A program made the position numbers and the translations under genes. 64,000 bases of DNA from Isoetes taiwanensis (lineage: Eukaryota > Streptophyta > Lycopodiopsida > Isoetales > Isoetaceae): the NCBI GenBank assembly GCA_021234155.1, contig JAJEKV010000006.1, positions 6,235,727-6,299,726 on the forward strand. Direction: 5' to 3'. Under the pieces are notes generated by a model, which made no database searches, was not told the origin of the DNA, and worked only from the letters and a program-made list of their open reading frames with translations. Positions 10,626 to 21,189 of the stretch are shown here, in pieces. The stretch's first letter is position 1, and the number at the start of each line of letters is the position of its first letter.

Positions 10626-10637
10626 TATAAATTTATA
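10626..10637. repeat. Terminal palindrome that supplies the stop codon
   Basis: The last copy (CTCGTATAAATTTATACG) lies at the 3' end of the methyltransferase gene. In the frame that carries the VDIDPDKV motif, its GTATAA gives Val then the stop TAA at 10,626-10,628. No further copy is found up to the right inverted repeat. Confidence 0.8.
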
Positions 10638-10639
10638 CG

Positions 10640-11049
10640 CACGAGTTCTTAACCACTTTCATTGTAAACTATGTGCTAAGTAATATTATAATTTATTTTG
10701 ATGAAGATTTTTAAACTGAAAGCTTTGTCTCTCTAACAATGCTTAATTGAAACAACTCTTTCTTGCTCCAGGATTTCACACTCTTTGTCTTTCCAATGTT
10801 TGACTTTTTTAGTACGTCTATTAAGCTTGCAAAAAAACAATCTATATTTTCTTCTGTTTTTAACAATAAATACTTACTGAGTTATCAAAGTTAATGTCTC
10901 TCTCCTTAAAACAAGCATTTTTTTTTTTTGCCCTTCTTTTAAAATGAAAAAGCTTTAAAAATGTTGCTTTTTTGGGGGTATCCCGAATGCTAATTGCTCA
11001 ACAATCTATTTTGCTCCCTATTTTGTGTGTTTTTTTTAAGTTTTCAATT
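10640..11049. other. AT-rich 3' flank, no gene seen
   Basis: About 400 bp of AT-rich DNA with T-runs lie between the methyltransferase gene and the right inverted repeat. It may hold the 3' UTR and polyadenylation signals of that gene (AATAAA near 10,866), but I see no coding potential. Confidence 0.6.
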
Positions 11050-11114
11050 TTTATAAAGGAATCTTTCAAACGCACTTCTTAAATAAGTGCGTTTCATTTT
11101 AAACCTTGTTATAT
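11050..11114. repeat. Right inverted terminal repeat of the 8.6-kb element
   Basis: This is the reverse complement of the left arm at 2,508-2,580 with an internal deletion. It holds its own perfect 10-bp inverted pair, AAACGCACTT at 11,068-11,077 and AAGTGCGTTT at 11,085-11,094. It ends GTTATAT at 11,114. Confidence 0.8.
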
Positions 11115-11214
11115 AGCTGGGGGACACTTTTAGTGTCAACGACACTTGGTGCTTGTAGGGTGCTTTATACATGGCGATTAAAATTTTGGGCCCGTCACGA
11201 ATAATGCTTGACGG

Positions 11215-11724
11215 GTGTTCATGGCCCGCAAATTTTATAATCTGGCGCCAGGAATTGGGTTCTCCCGCTCTTTGGCAGATTCTACCAATTTCAATTCAGA
11301 ATCAAACTTAGAATCCTGCACTAGGGGCTGGGTCTCTAGCTCTATGGCTATTTTTTCATTGAATGGGATTCAATCGATTTGCTTGCAGTATGCCTATTCG
11401 GAGGCGACTCATCCAAGTTCAAACTGCAATATGATGTGAACACTCCTGATGTACTTTTATCTCAAGTTCTTGTTCAGAAGTTTCCAGGAATTTTAGCTTG
11501 GTTAGTATACAGTCGTTGCAAGCATGATTTTGGGTGGCGTATGTTGCTTGCTAAATTATTTTGTCTTACAGACTATTGATCCCTCTCTTACAGGTGTGAT
11601 GACTGCAAGAAACTGGCTTCTGAATAGAAAAAGGCGCAGAAGTGAATCTTGGACAATGTATGCTGAAAAGGTGATGTCTCCACATTTGGTCATGGAAAGG
11701 CAGATTATTTGTGATTCAATGTAA
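11215..11724 (+). other. Short open segments upstream of the DnaJ fragment, unidentified
   Basis: Overlapping short open frames (66-74 codons) begin just right of the transposon end. Segments such as FKLQYDVNTPDVLLSQVL near 11,410-11,465 look exon-like, but I do not recognise them, and they are not a J domain. They could be upstream exons of a chimeric gene or chance frames. Confidence 0.2.
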
Positions 11725-12721
11725 ATCGTCTGCATCTTGCTAATCTTGTTTCATTGTTCTCGTGCATTTAAACGTAACAGGAGCATATTCCTTTTAAATG
11801 AAAATTTGTGCTTTGATGCTATATCCTCAATTAGGGATAATTCTTTCTGATCATTCCACTGAGTTATGGTTCCAGGTTCTGTCAGATGATGAGAAAGGAG
11901 CAGCATATGACCAATTTGGGGAGGTTGGAATTAAAAACCTGGTTTCGTAAGTACCTATGACCCGACAACCATAATCACTGTTGTTTATCTAGATTCTCCA
12001 TTACGTTGTTTACTATGATTAGGAAAGAATGTTCTCGCTTGTTTGGTATAAGGCAAAGGCACAATTCTCATAACATATCTTGATGCTTGAAGTCGATCTA
12101 TCTGAGCCAATTATTGATGGTTGCACACTGTAACGCTGATGTTTCAAGCATATTAATTGTTGGGTCAATTGGCCTCACATTCAAGACTGATGGGTCATGC
12201 CATAAAAATAGTTTTTATGGCCAGAATCTATTATTAGAGGTATCCTTAGTCTGCTCTATTTGGAAATGCAAATGAGCTTTGTGATTCAATGTAAATCGTC
12301 TGCATCTTGCTAATCTTGTTTCATTGTTCTCGTGCATTTAAACGTAACAGGAGCATATTCCTTTTAAATGAAAATTTGTGCTTTGATGCTGTATCCTCAA
12401 TTAGGGATAATTCTTTCTGATCATTCCACTGAGTTATGGTTTCAGGTTTTGTCACATGATGAGAAAAGAGCAGCATATGACCAATTTGGGGAGGTTGGAA
12501 TTAAAAACCTACGTATGACCCGACAACCATAATCACTGTTGTTTATCTAGATTCTCCATTACGTTGTTTACTATGATTAGGAAAGAATGTTCTCGCTTGT
12601 TTGGTACAAGGCAAAGGCACAATTCTCATAACATATCTTGATGCTTGAAGTCGATCTATCTAAGCCAATTATTGATGGTTGCACACTGTAACGCTGATGT
12701 TTCAAGCATATTAATTGTTGG
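11708..12721. repeat. Tandem duplication of about 450 bp containing a DnaJ exon
   Basis: Copy 1 (about 11,708-12,163) and copy 2 (about 12,280-12,721) are nearly identical, apart from a few substitutions and one deletion of about 12 bp at the exon's 3' splice border in copy 2. Unique sequence of about 115 bp separates them. Confidence 0.9.
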
Positions 12722-13988
12722 TGGGTTGATTTGAGTTCATGTTAGAGGACTTATGTAAAATGCAGTGAGGAAAATTGACCTGAGATTTTGGTTTTCTATC
12801 TAACAACTTTTCTACTCAGCACAACCCTTTCGATCTTTTCGAGTCTATGTTTGGTGAAGTGGAGGAACTCCAGAGAAGAAGAACTAGCATCAAACGGGGA
12901 GATGACCTTCAGTGAGTTCATGCTCCTCCCGTCCCCTCCCCTCTCTATGTGTGTAGGTGTATGTGCACGTGAGCATTTCTGCATTTAGGTATGGTGCAAA
13001 GCACAAGCATTGTGTGGTAGAACGATTGTAGAAAGCGATTAAAAATGGAATATGAAGAATAGAACATGAGAATGAGTAAAGGAAAGGATGCTACAAAAGC
13101 CACGATCCAGTCCTTGTCCAAAATGATCTGTAAGAAAACTACGAGCCCTCTTTTGCAAAGAGTAATGTATAGGTAGCAAAGAAGCCACATGTTGAATTAA
13201 ATTGAGCTTGCACCAGTGGTTTAATTAGGAGATGAGGCTTAATGGTCTTCTAACTTATGATTCTTTAGACAGAAAAGTTGGCATATAAAATGTTAATCTC
13301 GTATCGATCTTTTTGAAGCTGATTACAGATAGAAATTTTAGAATCAGAGGCACATGTATCAAAAGCAATGATATATTTATAAGAATTCATAGGAGAGATA
13401 AAGTGCACTATATGAATGATGCCCCAACTGAATGACCTAATCTGAGTGATGAGTTTAAGCTGTAATAATACACATTTCATTTGTTTTCGTTTTCCTCCTC
13501 TCTTTACGTATCTGGCTGAATATCTTCTACATATTTCTATCTACTTCCCTTGACCTGTTTCTCCTATGTATCTGTGACATGTCCACGGTATGTGTGCATT
13601 CTGGAGGCTATTTGTTGCTCACTCTAATATAGCTGCTGATACAGTCAATGCTTTTATCCTTACACATCATGTACCAGTATGTTCTAATTGTTTTGCTCCA
13701 TCATTATGACTGTGTTTACTATATTACACTTTTCCAGACCCTTCATTCGCCCTGTTTTCTCTCGTGGATTTTGCCTTATTATTTTCTATGCTTCTATAGT
13801 TAGTTACCTGGGGATCCTGTATTAACCTTCGAGATAGATCGCTTATGGACTGAATGCTCATGGATTTATGATACTAATGCAGGTACACAGTTGAACTGGA
13901 GTTTGTAGAAGCCATATTTGGGACACAAAAGGTTATTACTGTACATCGATTGGTGACCTGTGCAGCATGCAATGGAAGTGGTGCAAAA
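11876..13988 (+). pseudogene. DnaJ (HSP40) fragment, plastid/A-type-like
   Basis: Exons visible are 11,876-11,946 (VLSDDEKGAAYDQFGEVG, the end of a J domain), 12,820-12,911 (NPFDLFESMFGE, the G/F-type linker) and 13,883-13,988 (YTVELEFVEAIFGTQK ending in CAACNGSGAK, the first CxxCxGxG zinc motif). The HPD-bearing exons and the other three zinc motifs are absent. The second copy of the first exon (12,446 onward, VLSHDEKRAAYDQFGE) has lost its GTAAGT donor. Joining exon 1 to exon 2 in frame would need a weak donor at GTTTCG. Full-length homologues are organellar co-chaperones for Hsp70; this copy cannot make one. Confidence 0.75.
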
Positions 13989-14070
13989 GTACATAGAGCT
14001 ATTTCGTTATAACTATTGATGTTGTGCAAAATGTTATTATTACAACTGTTGAAAACAATGATAATTTCAG

Positions 14071-14211
14071 GCTAAGCTACTTGCAACCAATAGGTTGACA
14101 AGAAAGACTAAGCATGGAGGTGATAAAAAGGGAAGTAAAAAGGAGACGGCTGCATTTGTGGAGCTATTCAATACTTTTGATGAAGCTGTGCTGCATAGCA
14201 ATGAGATCTAG
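14071..14211 (+). other. Terminal open segment after the DnaJ zinc motif
   Basis: After a clear acceptor (ATAATTTCAG) an open frame of 46 codons begins AKLLATNRLTRKTKHGGD and ends in TAG at 14,209-14,211. It is basic, then acidic, and does not match the DnaJ zinc region expected here. If spliced to the DnaJ exons it would cap them with an unrelated tail. Its origin is unknown. Confidence 0.3.
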
Positions 14212-14831
14212 CTTGTGGAATTCTTTGCCCCATGGTATTTGTGATAGTTTATTTTGGGTTCGTTTTTATGCTCAAGCTTATCTTGAGTTCTTTTTTTTTA
14301 TGCTCAGATTTATCTCTCTATTTTGCATCTGTATCCAAACCTTTGCACTTCGACTAGTCTGAATTGTTCATTTGCAAATAGAGCTCGTTGATTTTGCATA
14401 TGCTACTTTTTATGCAGAAATAGAGACCCAAAAGACAAATCAGGCTTATTCTTACGATAAACAAGCAAATAGCCTGGAGGTTTTAAAAACAAAAAAGGGA
14501 GTCTCGAGGTTTTGGAATGACTTTAGCTTTTTGAATTGGGTTTCCATCTATCTTGACCACATTTTCATTTTGACTTTGGTAGGTACTTTTGGGCACTTGC
14601 TAGAAGGCAGTCATCTTAGAGCAGGCTATCGGTGTTGGAGGATATAGCTATCCTGCTCTTGTTTGACACAGAATTAAACATCTCAAGTCCAAATACGTGT
14701 CTGCAATATTCAACAAGAGTTGAATCAAGGTTGTGGTTATGAAATTTTCCATTCTGATATTTCATTTCTACTCTAGTATTTTTTATCTTTCTTTCATCTT
14801 CAGCATGATAAGAGCATGATAAGGAAAAGTT

Positions 14832-15176
14832 TTATCTATTGTCTTTATCTGTTAAGAGCTCAAGGACCACACCAAACTTAAGAGTTTCTAGATTTTCCTT
14901 TATCGGGTAGTTTTCTGTAAACATGGAGCAGTGCTTGCAATCGTCATTTTCTAAAGCAAAATAAGAAAGTATTTTAAGGAACGGATGAGCAAGAGCAAAG
15001 CAAATAAAATCAGAGAAAAAAACACGAGTTGAATGCATCCTTTCCTTCCTCCAAATTTTATCCACAAAAGGTTTGAAACTCTCGTTGGACATCGATTGAA
15101 TCATTGCCGATGCACATGCATCTAGAGATGTAACAGAGGAAGCTGCGCAAAAAACGTGAAGGGCAACGACGGGCAA
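14832..15176 (-). other. Unidentified 114-codon minus-strand ORF
   Basis: An open frame with no recognised domain lies just before the second transposase copy. It has moderate hydrophobic content in the middle (FSDFICFALAHPFLKIL). It may be a chance frame. Confidence 0.15.
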
Positions 15177-15314
15177 AATACTTTAAAAAAAAGTCTTTAA
15201 AAAATCGTATAAAGGGTGCTTAAGGGGTGCTTGGCTGGCGCAAAAGTGACCCCCACCTATATGCTTTGACCCTATGGTTTTAATGTGTGCTCTTTCATTC
15301 AGGGAGCATGTGAG

Positions 15315-18163
15315 ATGAGCAAAATGGAGCCAAGGAAGCCCAGCACAGGACATTGCCCTAGGCTCCAATGGAGGAAGATGGGTTGCTTGTTGTTGCACCC
15401 TTGCAACGAGACGGTATTTGCAGAGGGCATCATAACTGCAGTTGATCCTTTTGATAGTGTGAATGATGAAAGGCTGGGAGATGATCAACTTGGAGTTGGC
15501 ATTGTGAAGCTTCTTATCCAAGTTGATACAATCATGTCCCAGGGAAGCTCTAGTGATTGCATTGTGTGCTCTGGGTTGTTGGAGTCCCAAACTCAGTTGA
15601 GATGGCCAATTAGATATATTACACACAAGAATGGTGATAGTCTGGAATGCCCTACTGAACTACATACCCCAAGGCCCACCCAAGGCCATATGGAAGATTT
15701 GGTGGTCGATGAGCATCCTTTTGATCACAAGGAAGAGACGCTATGTTTTTCATAAAAGGCAGCCAAGGGTGCCCAAGAGGCCTAGAAGTGACAAATATTT
15801 AGAAAGGATGGAAAGTATGGCCCCAACCAAAGAAAACCTAGAGGCAATTAGGGGACAAGAGCGTTGCAACCTAGATTGCACAGTGCAGTACAGTGTGGAT
15901 GACCTCATGCAGATAAGGTCCCAATACATTGGACAACTTCATAAAGATATGATTAATTTCATCTACTCCTTGTGTAGGAATTCCAGCTATGATGAAAAGA
16001 CAGGAAGGCTACTATATCAATTGAGGGGCATGAAGGTATGTATGAGAGCATTGAGATGGATTCTTGGGGTGAGCAAGTCTTCATTCTGTGATCTTTGGGG
16101 CAGGTTAGAAAAGGGCCAGTTTGTTCCAACATGGCAATGCACTCACTTTGAAACCTAGAGCAAATACTCTCAAGGCCATTGCTGGGTCTTGAGAGCTTTG
16201 TGAGATACATGTCTCAATCTATGCCCCACAAGTCAAAGGTGAACGAGCACGGTGTGCGAGTGGTGCAAAGGGTGTTGCCACAACACTATATCCAAAAGGA
16301 GTGCCTTAAAGAGGTCAACTCCATCCTAGAAACTACTGGAGGTAGGCCTCTATCTCAATCACATTTCAGCAAGTTATGGAGCACTCACTTCTCGGGCGTG
16401 GAGTGTCCCGCAACACATGCCATTCTCAAAGTGCAACACTTGCATTCAACTCAAGGATACACTTGCATCAACTGCAATAGAGAAAGAAAGAATGGCAATT
16501 AGGGGAGCAATTTGCAGATCACCAAAGGGACCAAATATCATGTAGGCAGTTGTATTGGCGGTGGAGAACATTTTTCGAGATCTTGTAGGACAAATTTTTG
16601 TGTATAATTCATGATAAGATGGACCAACACAAGACTTTCTTGCCAAAGCTAGATCCTTTACCCAAGCGTTGTCAAAACGCTTTTCAGATGAAAGTAAGTC
16701 TGGCGGGTGTCTTAACACATGGTCATGGAACTGGAACCTATGGTCATTTTGTGCTTGATCTATGGAGGAATGATCCAAACTTCCATGTGAGCTCTATTTT
16801 CAAGTGCTTGAGAACACTTGAGAAAGGATCGATAGAAGGGAGGAGGTATTCCCCTTCAGCACCCATTTTTGAGGCTTTGATGGATGATCAACCGCTTTGT
16901 TACCAAAGGCATGATGATTTCCCCTTACTTGAGAAACAACTGCCTGAGGAGCTATGTGTTCAATTGGACAACTGTTGGAAAGAAAACAAGAATAGATGGA
17001 TGTTTGGGGCAATGTCATACTTGACAGCTGTGGGAGTATTCAAAGTTGTGAAAGTGGGATTCATGATGGTTGGGCATACGCATGATGATATAGATGGATT
17101 CTTTGGAACTTTCTCCACCAAGCTCAAGAAAGAACACGTGACTAGTCTCCCTGAACTAATGGATGTGTTTGAGAGCTGCATTGACCCCAACCCAATGGCT
17201 TTCTTGATGGATGAGGTTGCAGATTGGAAATCATTTGTCGAGGGATACTTGCTTGATGGTAAGGACCAGTTGACAGGACACACAAAGCCACTTCAGTTCA
17301 AGTTTTGGGTTAGGGATGGAATACCAATCATGTAATATAAGTGGAGACCAGGTGACAAGTTGTGGATGCCTGTACAAGGAATCGAGTTGTGGCAGCGGGG
17401 TGTCTTCTTGGTGAAGTTCTCATTCCTAAAGGGCAGCCAAAACCATTACCTCCCTTCAAGGCTGTCAAAGACTCTAGCCAACTAGTGAAGGGCATCAAGG
17501 ATTACATAACATTTGGGATGATGTTGAAGTGGAAAGCACACCTCCACTCTTAAGAAAAACAAATGGACTCCCTAATCAAATCTTGAGAGAAAGTTGTGAC
17601 ATGCTTAGAAACCGAACAACCATGTGGGAGGGAGCTAAGAGACGGGTTCTTGCCAGAGTCAAGATGGTTCTCAAGGAGCAAGCACGTCTAAGAATGTTCA
17701 CTTGGGTCCTAACAAGGGTTCCAAGTGGTTTGTGGGAAGTAAGGCCTCAAAGCCGAAGTGGTTTGATCTTCCTGAGTGGGATCTCTTTGAGGACATCAAG
17801 GAAGGATACTTTGTGCTAGTAAGGGCGATGATGAGGATTGTCCAATATGGTTAGGGGTGGCACTCTCGATGTAACCACCACTATGCCTGATGGAAGGAGT
17901 TCGCCCACGGATTCCAAATTCAATATTGGGAGCCCATTGGGAGACACAAGAAGGGCAACTTGAAGGAGCAATACACCGACTGCTGGGAGAAGAAGTGGAG
18001 GGCAAATTATGCTGATCCTCAAAGGAGGGAATTGGTGGAGTGTGTGGTATGGTCATATCCAAGTTCTAACATTGCAAAGGACAACACACACAAGATCCCA
18101 AAAAGGGAGATGGACAAAGCCATGAGCAATCTCCATGCTATATCATTGTATGAGGGTAGATAA
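15315..18163 (+). pseudogene. Second DUF7869-type DDE transposase, no partner gene
   Basis: The reading begins near MSKMEPRKPSTGHCPRL at 15,315. A middle domain at 15,860-16,140 reads RCNLDCTVQYSVDDLMQIR and GMKVCMRALRWILGVSKSSF. Next is a C..C ribbon near 16,430 (CNTC in a shifted frame), then the catalytic block at 16,598-17,335 with HDKMDQHKTFLPK, LPEELCVQLDNCWKENKNR and GFMMVGHTHDDIDGFFG. A C-terminal part near 17,730-18,150 is split over frames (KWFDLPEWDLFEDIKEG). The order matches the transposase at 2.9-6.1 kb, but sequence identity between the two is low. At least four frame changes and stops make it a pseudogene. No methyltransferase and no AT-rich palindromes accompany it. I found no convincing terminal repeats. 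Confidence 0.75.
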
Positions 18164-19950
18164 TATTGAGAAGCTTGAGAACTTTCTCAACTAGTGGTTT
18201 GTAAAATTTATGAGGAAAACAAGTAACCCAATTCTTTGTGTGTGATGTGTAATTCTATTCAAGCAATCAATTCAGAATTTTTTTTTATGGGGTGTGAGTC
18301 CCATTTTCAGTCCGAGTCCCAAAATTCAAGATTTGTCCCACTTTAATTAAATACGACTTCTTTGGCTCAGATTTAAGTTAAATTCAATGTCTCCTTTACA
18401 TTAGATGTTTGGGCTTGAATGCAACAAGAAAAATTCAAGTTTGCAATATTGCATGTCATCAACCAATATAAAACATAGTTGGGAATGTCCTGCCTGATAT
18501 GATCTCTGCTTGGAAAACCAAAGAATCTACAACAATTTCAATGTCTCCTCTACATTATATGTTGCTCTGCATATGCAAGAATTACTCAAACCTGCAAGAC
18601 CGAACCATTAAACCTTATGTTGTAAGTAAAGTCATACATTCAATTAAGCATGTGATGGGTTATGCTTTGTATCTGCTTTAAAACGTTTAAATGTATCTGC
18701 GTCGGTTTACACAATTCTTTCGATTATCTAACTTTGTTCTTCTCTTTTCCATCACCGAGAATCACACATGAGCAATATTATGGTCTTAGCATCCAATATG
18801 AAAGAAGCAAACTCTTTCAGATATAATTGAATAAGGTATCATGTACAACCTGCAAACTTAGCAAAGAATTATGACGCATTGACTAACGCACTTGCAGTTT
18901 TAGATATGAACATGTCTTTTATATTCTCACCTGGTAATCAATGCCCATTTTGCCAATTTTCTGTCCTTTTTTTGCTTGAGCTTTTTGCCATCCTCTTTCT
19001 CAATATAAGTCTGCACGCTACCCTCTTTCTCAATACAAGTCTGCACATCCACATCCAACAAAATTTCAAGGATTAAACCAAATTAAGGTCACAAAAGAAA
19101 AAATGCAACAGGCATTTGTAGTTGTATGCTCCTACTTTTCCAACTAAACAACTGTCTGATTTCTCTATTCCTGTAGCAGCAAAGTCTGAAATTTGGAACA
19201 GGTGCTTCTCTAGTCCACTTTTTGCCTACAAAGATGCAGATCATTAGCACACAAAGAATTGTAGGAAATACTTTGGCTCAGTGCACAAATTTATAATTTG
19301 CCAACCCCTAATTTAGTGGAATGGAGAAGTTTGTAATGATGCAAAAGCACATCAAGGTGAATTAGCATTTCTTTCAAACAATTAAACAATTACTGGCTGC
19401 AAACGCTACATATCTTGGTAGCAACAATTGTTGGTTTAAATGCAAACATGGATTGTTTAAAATTTTAGCAAATATGCCATCAATAGGCTGATGTTAGAGT
19501 TCCTGTGGAAAATGCGAAAAATGGTTATGCAGAAAAATCAGGACAGGCTGCTTAGCCATGCAGCTCATATCTGAGGGCATAATACAGTTGCAATGCTTCT
19601 AATTTTTTACTTTGGGTGTTGCATATTTCGCCTTTTGCCTTTTCCTATGAAGACAATTTGGCTTCAGGATAAGGAAAATAAAAGCATGTACCTGGTTTGA
19701 GTCACAAGTCGCTTTCCCTTTGAGCATTTTCCAAAATGATCCCCTGTTCAAAGGCTTGGTTTATTTCAACTAACGTTTCATGGCAAGTAAATAACTGAAT
19801 GAGATGAGTAAATAGCTGAATGAGATGATCACCAGAACAGCAATTGTATTCAAGCCCATTATATCAAAATAGATAAAGATTTGATTGCCCATTTTGGAGA
19901 AAATAATTGTCTAACCACTATAGTCACTGGTGCCCTGCAAGATTCCACCA
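18164..19950. other. No gene seen
   Basis: About 1.8 kb of AT-rich sequence. It holds only short chance frames and small duplications, for example AGTAAATAGCTGAATGAGATG twice near 19,800 and CTACCCTCTTTCTCAAT-type repeats near 18,990-19,035. Confidence 0.6.
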
Positions 19951-20501
19951 CTAAGTCCTCGTCTTCTTTTCAAAAAATTCAGTGTGCAACTTCCTGACAC
20001 ATTGCTTGGGTTCGTCATCATTTACAACACAAGATATATAGACCTATAATAAGGGAGCTCATATACTACTCAAAATGATCTACATACCAAAAATACTGGA
20101 GATAACCAACCTTTAAAGCACCTTGCGAGATCATTTGCACATTAACCCCTGAGGCTTTGAAAACCTTAAATGTCTGCATAAGCAAAATTTGTTCTATCAT
20201 ACAAATAACATATAAGTAACAAACAATAGTAAGAATGTACCTTCTCCAAAATGAGGGAAGATCTTTGGACATTCCCTATCAAAGAAATAATTGATCTGCC
20301 CTCTAGTACTCTAACAAGTGCAGACTCCTTAAGCTTTTCTACTACTTTATCCAATTCCTGCAACCACACTTACATGTTATAGAAGTGATGAACAAACTCT
20401 CTGTCCCAAGTCTTGATTGGATCAAGAGTCAATGAGATGCTGACTTCGCTTGTTGCAACAACATCAACAGATATTCCAAACTTCTGAAAGACTTGGAAAA
20501 C
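19951..20501 (-). pseudogene. Aspartate kinase 3' fragment (ACT-domain exons)
   Basis: Four exons on the minus strand encode the C-terminal ACT repeats of plant monofunctional aspartate kinase, the first enzyme of Asp-family amino-acid synthesis in plastids. They are 20,385-20,501 (FGISVDVVATSEVSISLTLD), 20,241-20,357 (RSIISLIGNVQRSSLILEK), 20,111-20,173 (GVNVQMISQGALK) and 19,951-20,043 (ISCVVNDDEPKQCVRKLHTE, stop TAG). Lengths of 117, 117, 63 and 93 nt keep phase 0 throughout, and the last three have good GT-AG borders. The gap between the first two exons is only 27 nt, lacks a donor and reads through an in-frame TAA. The kinase domain is absent. A gene fragment or pseudogene is most likely. 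Confidence 0.85.
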
Positions 20502-21189
20502 CTAGAAAACATAAAGCAGATTTTAGACATTCTTTAAGAACAATTTGTGGAACTGTCTTGCATTTGAGAATACTTAGCCAGAAGACAATGTATTTCTGCA
20601 TTTAATAGCATTCTCCCATGTTTTACCATTTCGGATTTGACATAATTTCTGTTTACACATCTTATTGTCATTTTCACAATGCTATTTAAGCGCGTGCAAT
20701 CATTACTGGCCATTATTTTCTTCTACTGAGGGGACAAACAACTTAAAGATCATCGCACATCCAGATTGCTGGTGCAGCAGCGCTTGATCCGAAAGATACA
20801 ATTATAGGCCAGAAATAATTCTTCTAGTAGTAAAACGTATTAGAAATGTACCTCAAGGAGGCTGCATCTGGTAAAAATATGGCATTCAAATCCGTATAGC
20901 AACTCCGCCTTCTGGTCTCGTTATAAACCGTTTGATTATGACAATATTGCGGAAGCCTATGAATCAAAGCATCCAGGGCTCTAATAGCTCCCTCGCTTCC
21001 CCTACTTCCGCTTCTGCTTCCGCTGCCATGGATCAGCCGGAAGAAAAGGAAGGAACTCATTCATCTGGATCAGCCGGAAGAAAAGAAAGAAACTCATTCA
21101 TCGCACTAGCATCGGTCCAAACAATCTCTACCATCGATCAGGTACATCGCAGGCGAATCCTCACCGTCTAACTGTCACTGAGCCTCACG

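Larger units (their letters stand above)
6456..10628 (+). pseudogene. ParB-like / beta-class DNA methyltransferase gene, frameshifted
   Basis: Inferred exons are 6,456-6,463, 7,014-7,377, 7,448-8,397, 8,752-8,987, 9,057-9,195, 9,255-9,695 and 9,963-10,628. All have GT-AG borders, and joins 1-2, 2-3, 4-5, 5-6 and 6-7 keep frame. Order: novel N-region (KIKFVLGG to ISDNYKNGF); E-rich tract at 7,529-7,603 with KKKSRK; ParB-like domain (YYVLGGTHSYKARKEL near 8,018, GITHLSHCRVSHNLDND near 8,110); linker; methyltransferase motif IV IADIPYGF near 9,484, WRVIIFHSDLQ near 9,605, GGGPRL near 9,990, motif I GSGTT near 10,240 and acidic motif VDIDPDKV near 10,310. Motif IV before motif I is the beta-class order of N4-cytosine/N6-adenine enzymes. 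Frameshifts lie near 7,715, 8,070, 8,235, 9,360, 9,560 and 10,235, with stops near 8,320 and 10,200. It was presumably nuclear and DNA-modifying. Confidence 0.7.
2508..11114. mobile_element. 8.6-kb two-gene DNA transposon with inverted ends
   Basis: Inverted repeats at about 2,508-2,580 and 11,050-11,114 enclose two divergent genes. The leftward one is a DUF7869-type DDE transposase; the rightward one is a ParB-like plus DNA methyltransferase gene. An AT-rich palindrome occurs 29 times in the noncoding parts. The outer 34 bp of the two arms agree at 33 positions. I could not identify a target-site duplication, so the exact outer edge is uncertain. Both genes are frameshifted, so the copy is probably not autonomous. 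Treating the whole as one mobile unit is inference from the inverted ends, the divergent layout and the transposase homology. Confidence 0.75.

Noticed and set aside
6091-10637. CRISPR-like array
   Set aside because: Regular spacing of short palindromes, but a eukaryotic spliced gene context, no cas genes, short AT core and partly repeated spacers.
10238-10642. 134-codon minus-strand ORF
   Set aside because: It lies opposite the methyltransferase C-terminal exon, which has recognisable SAM motifs; the minus frame has none.
2508-11114. Endogenous giant-virus or Polinton fragment
   Set aside because: No capsid, packaging ATPase, polymerase B or retroviral-type integrase is visible; the transposase family and spliced genes fit a DNA transposon better.
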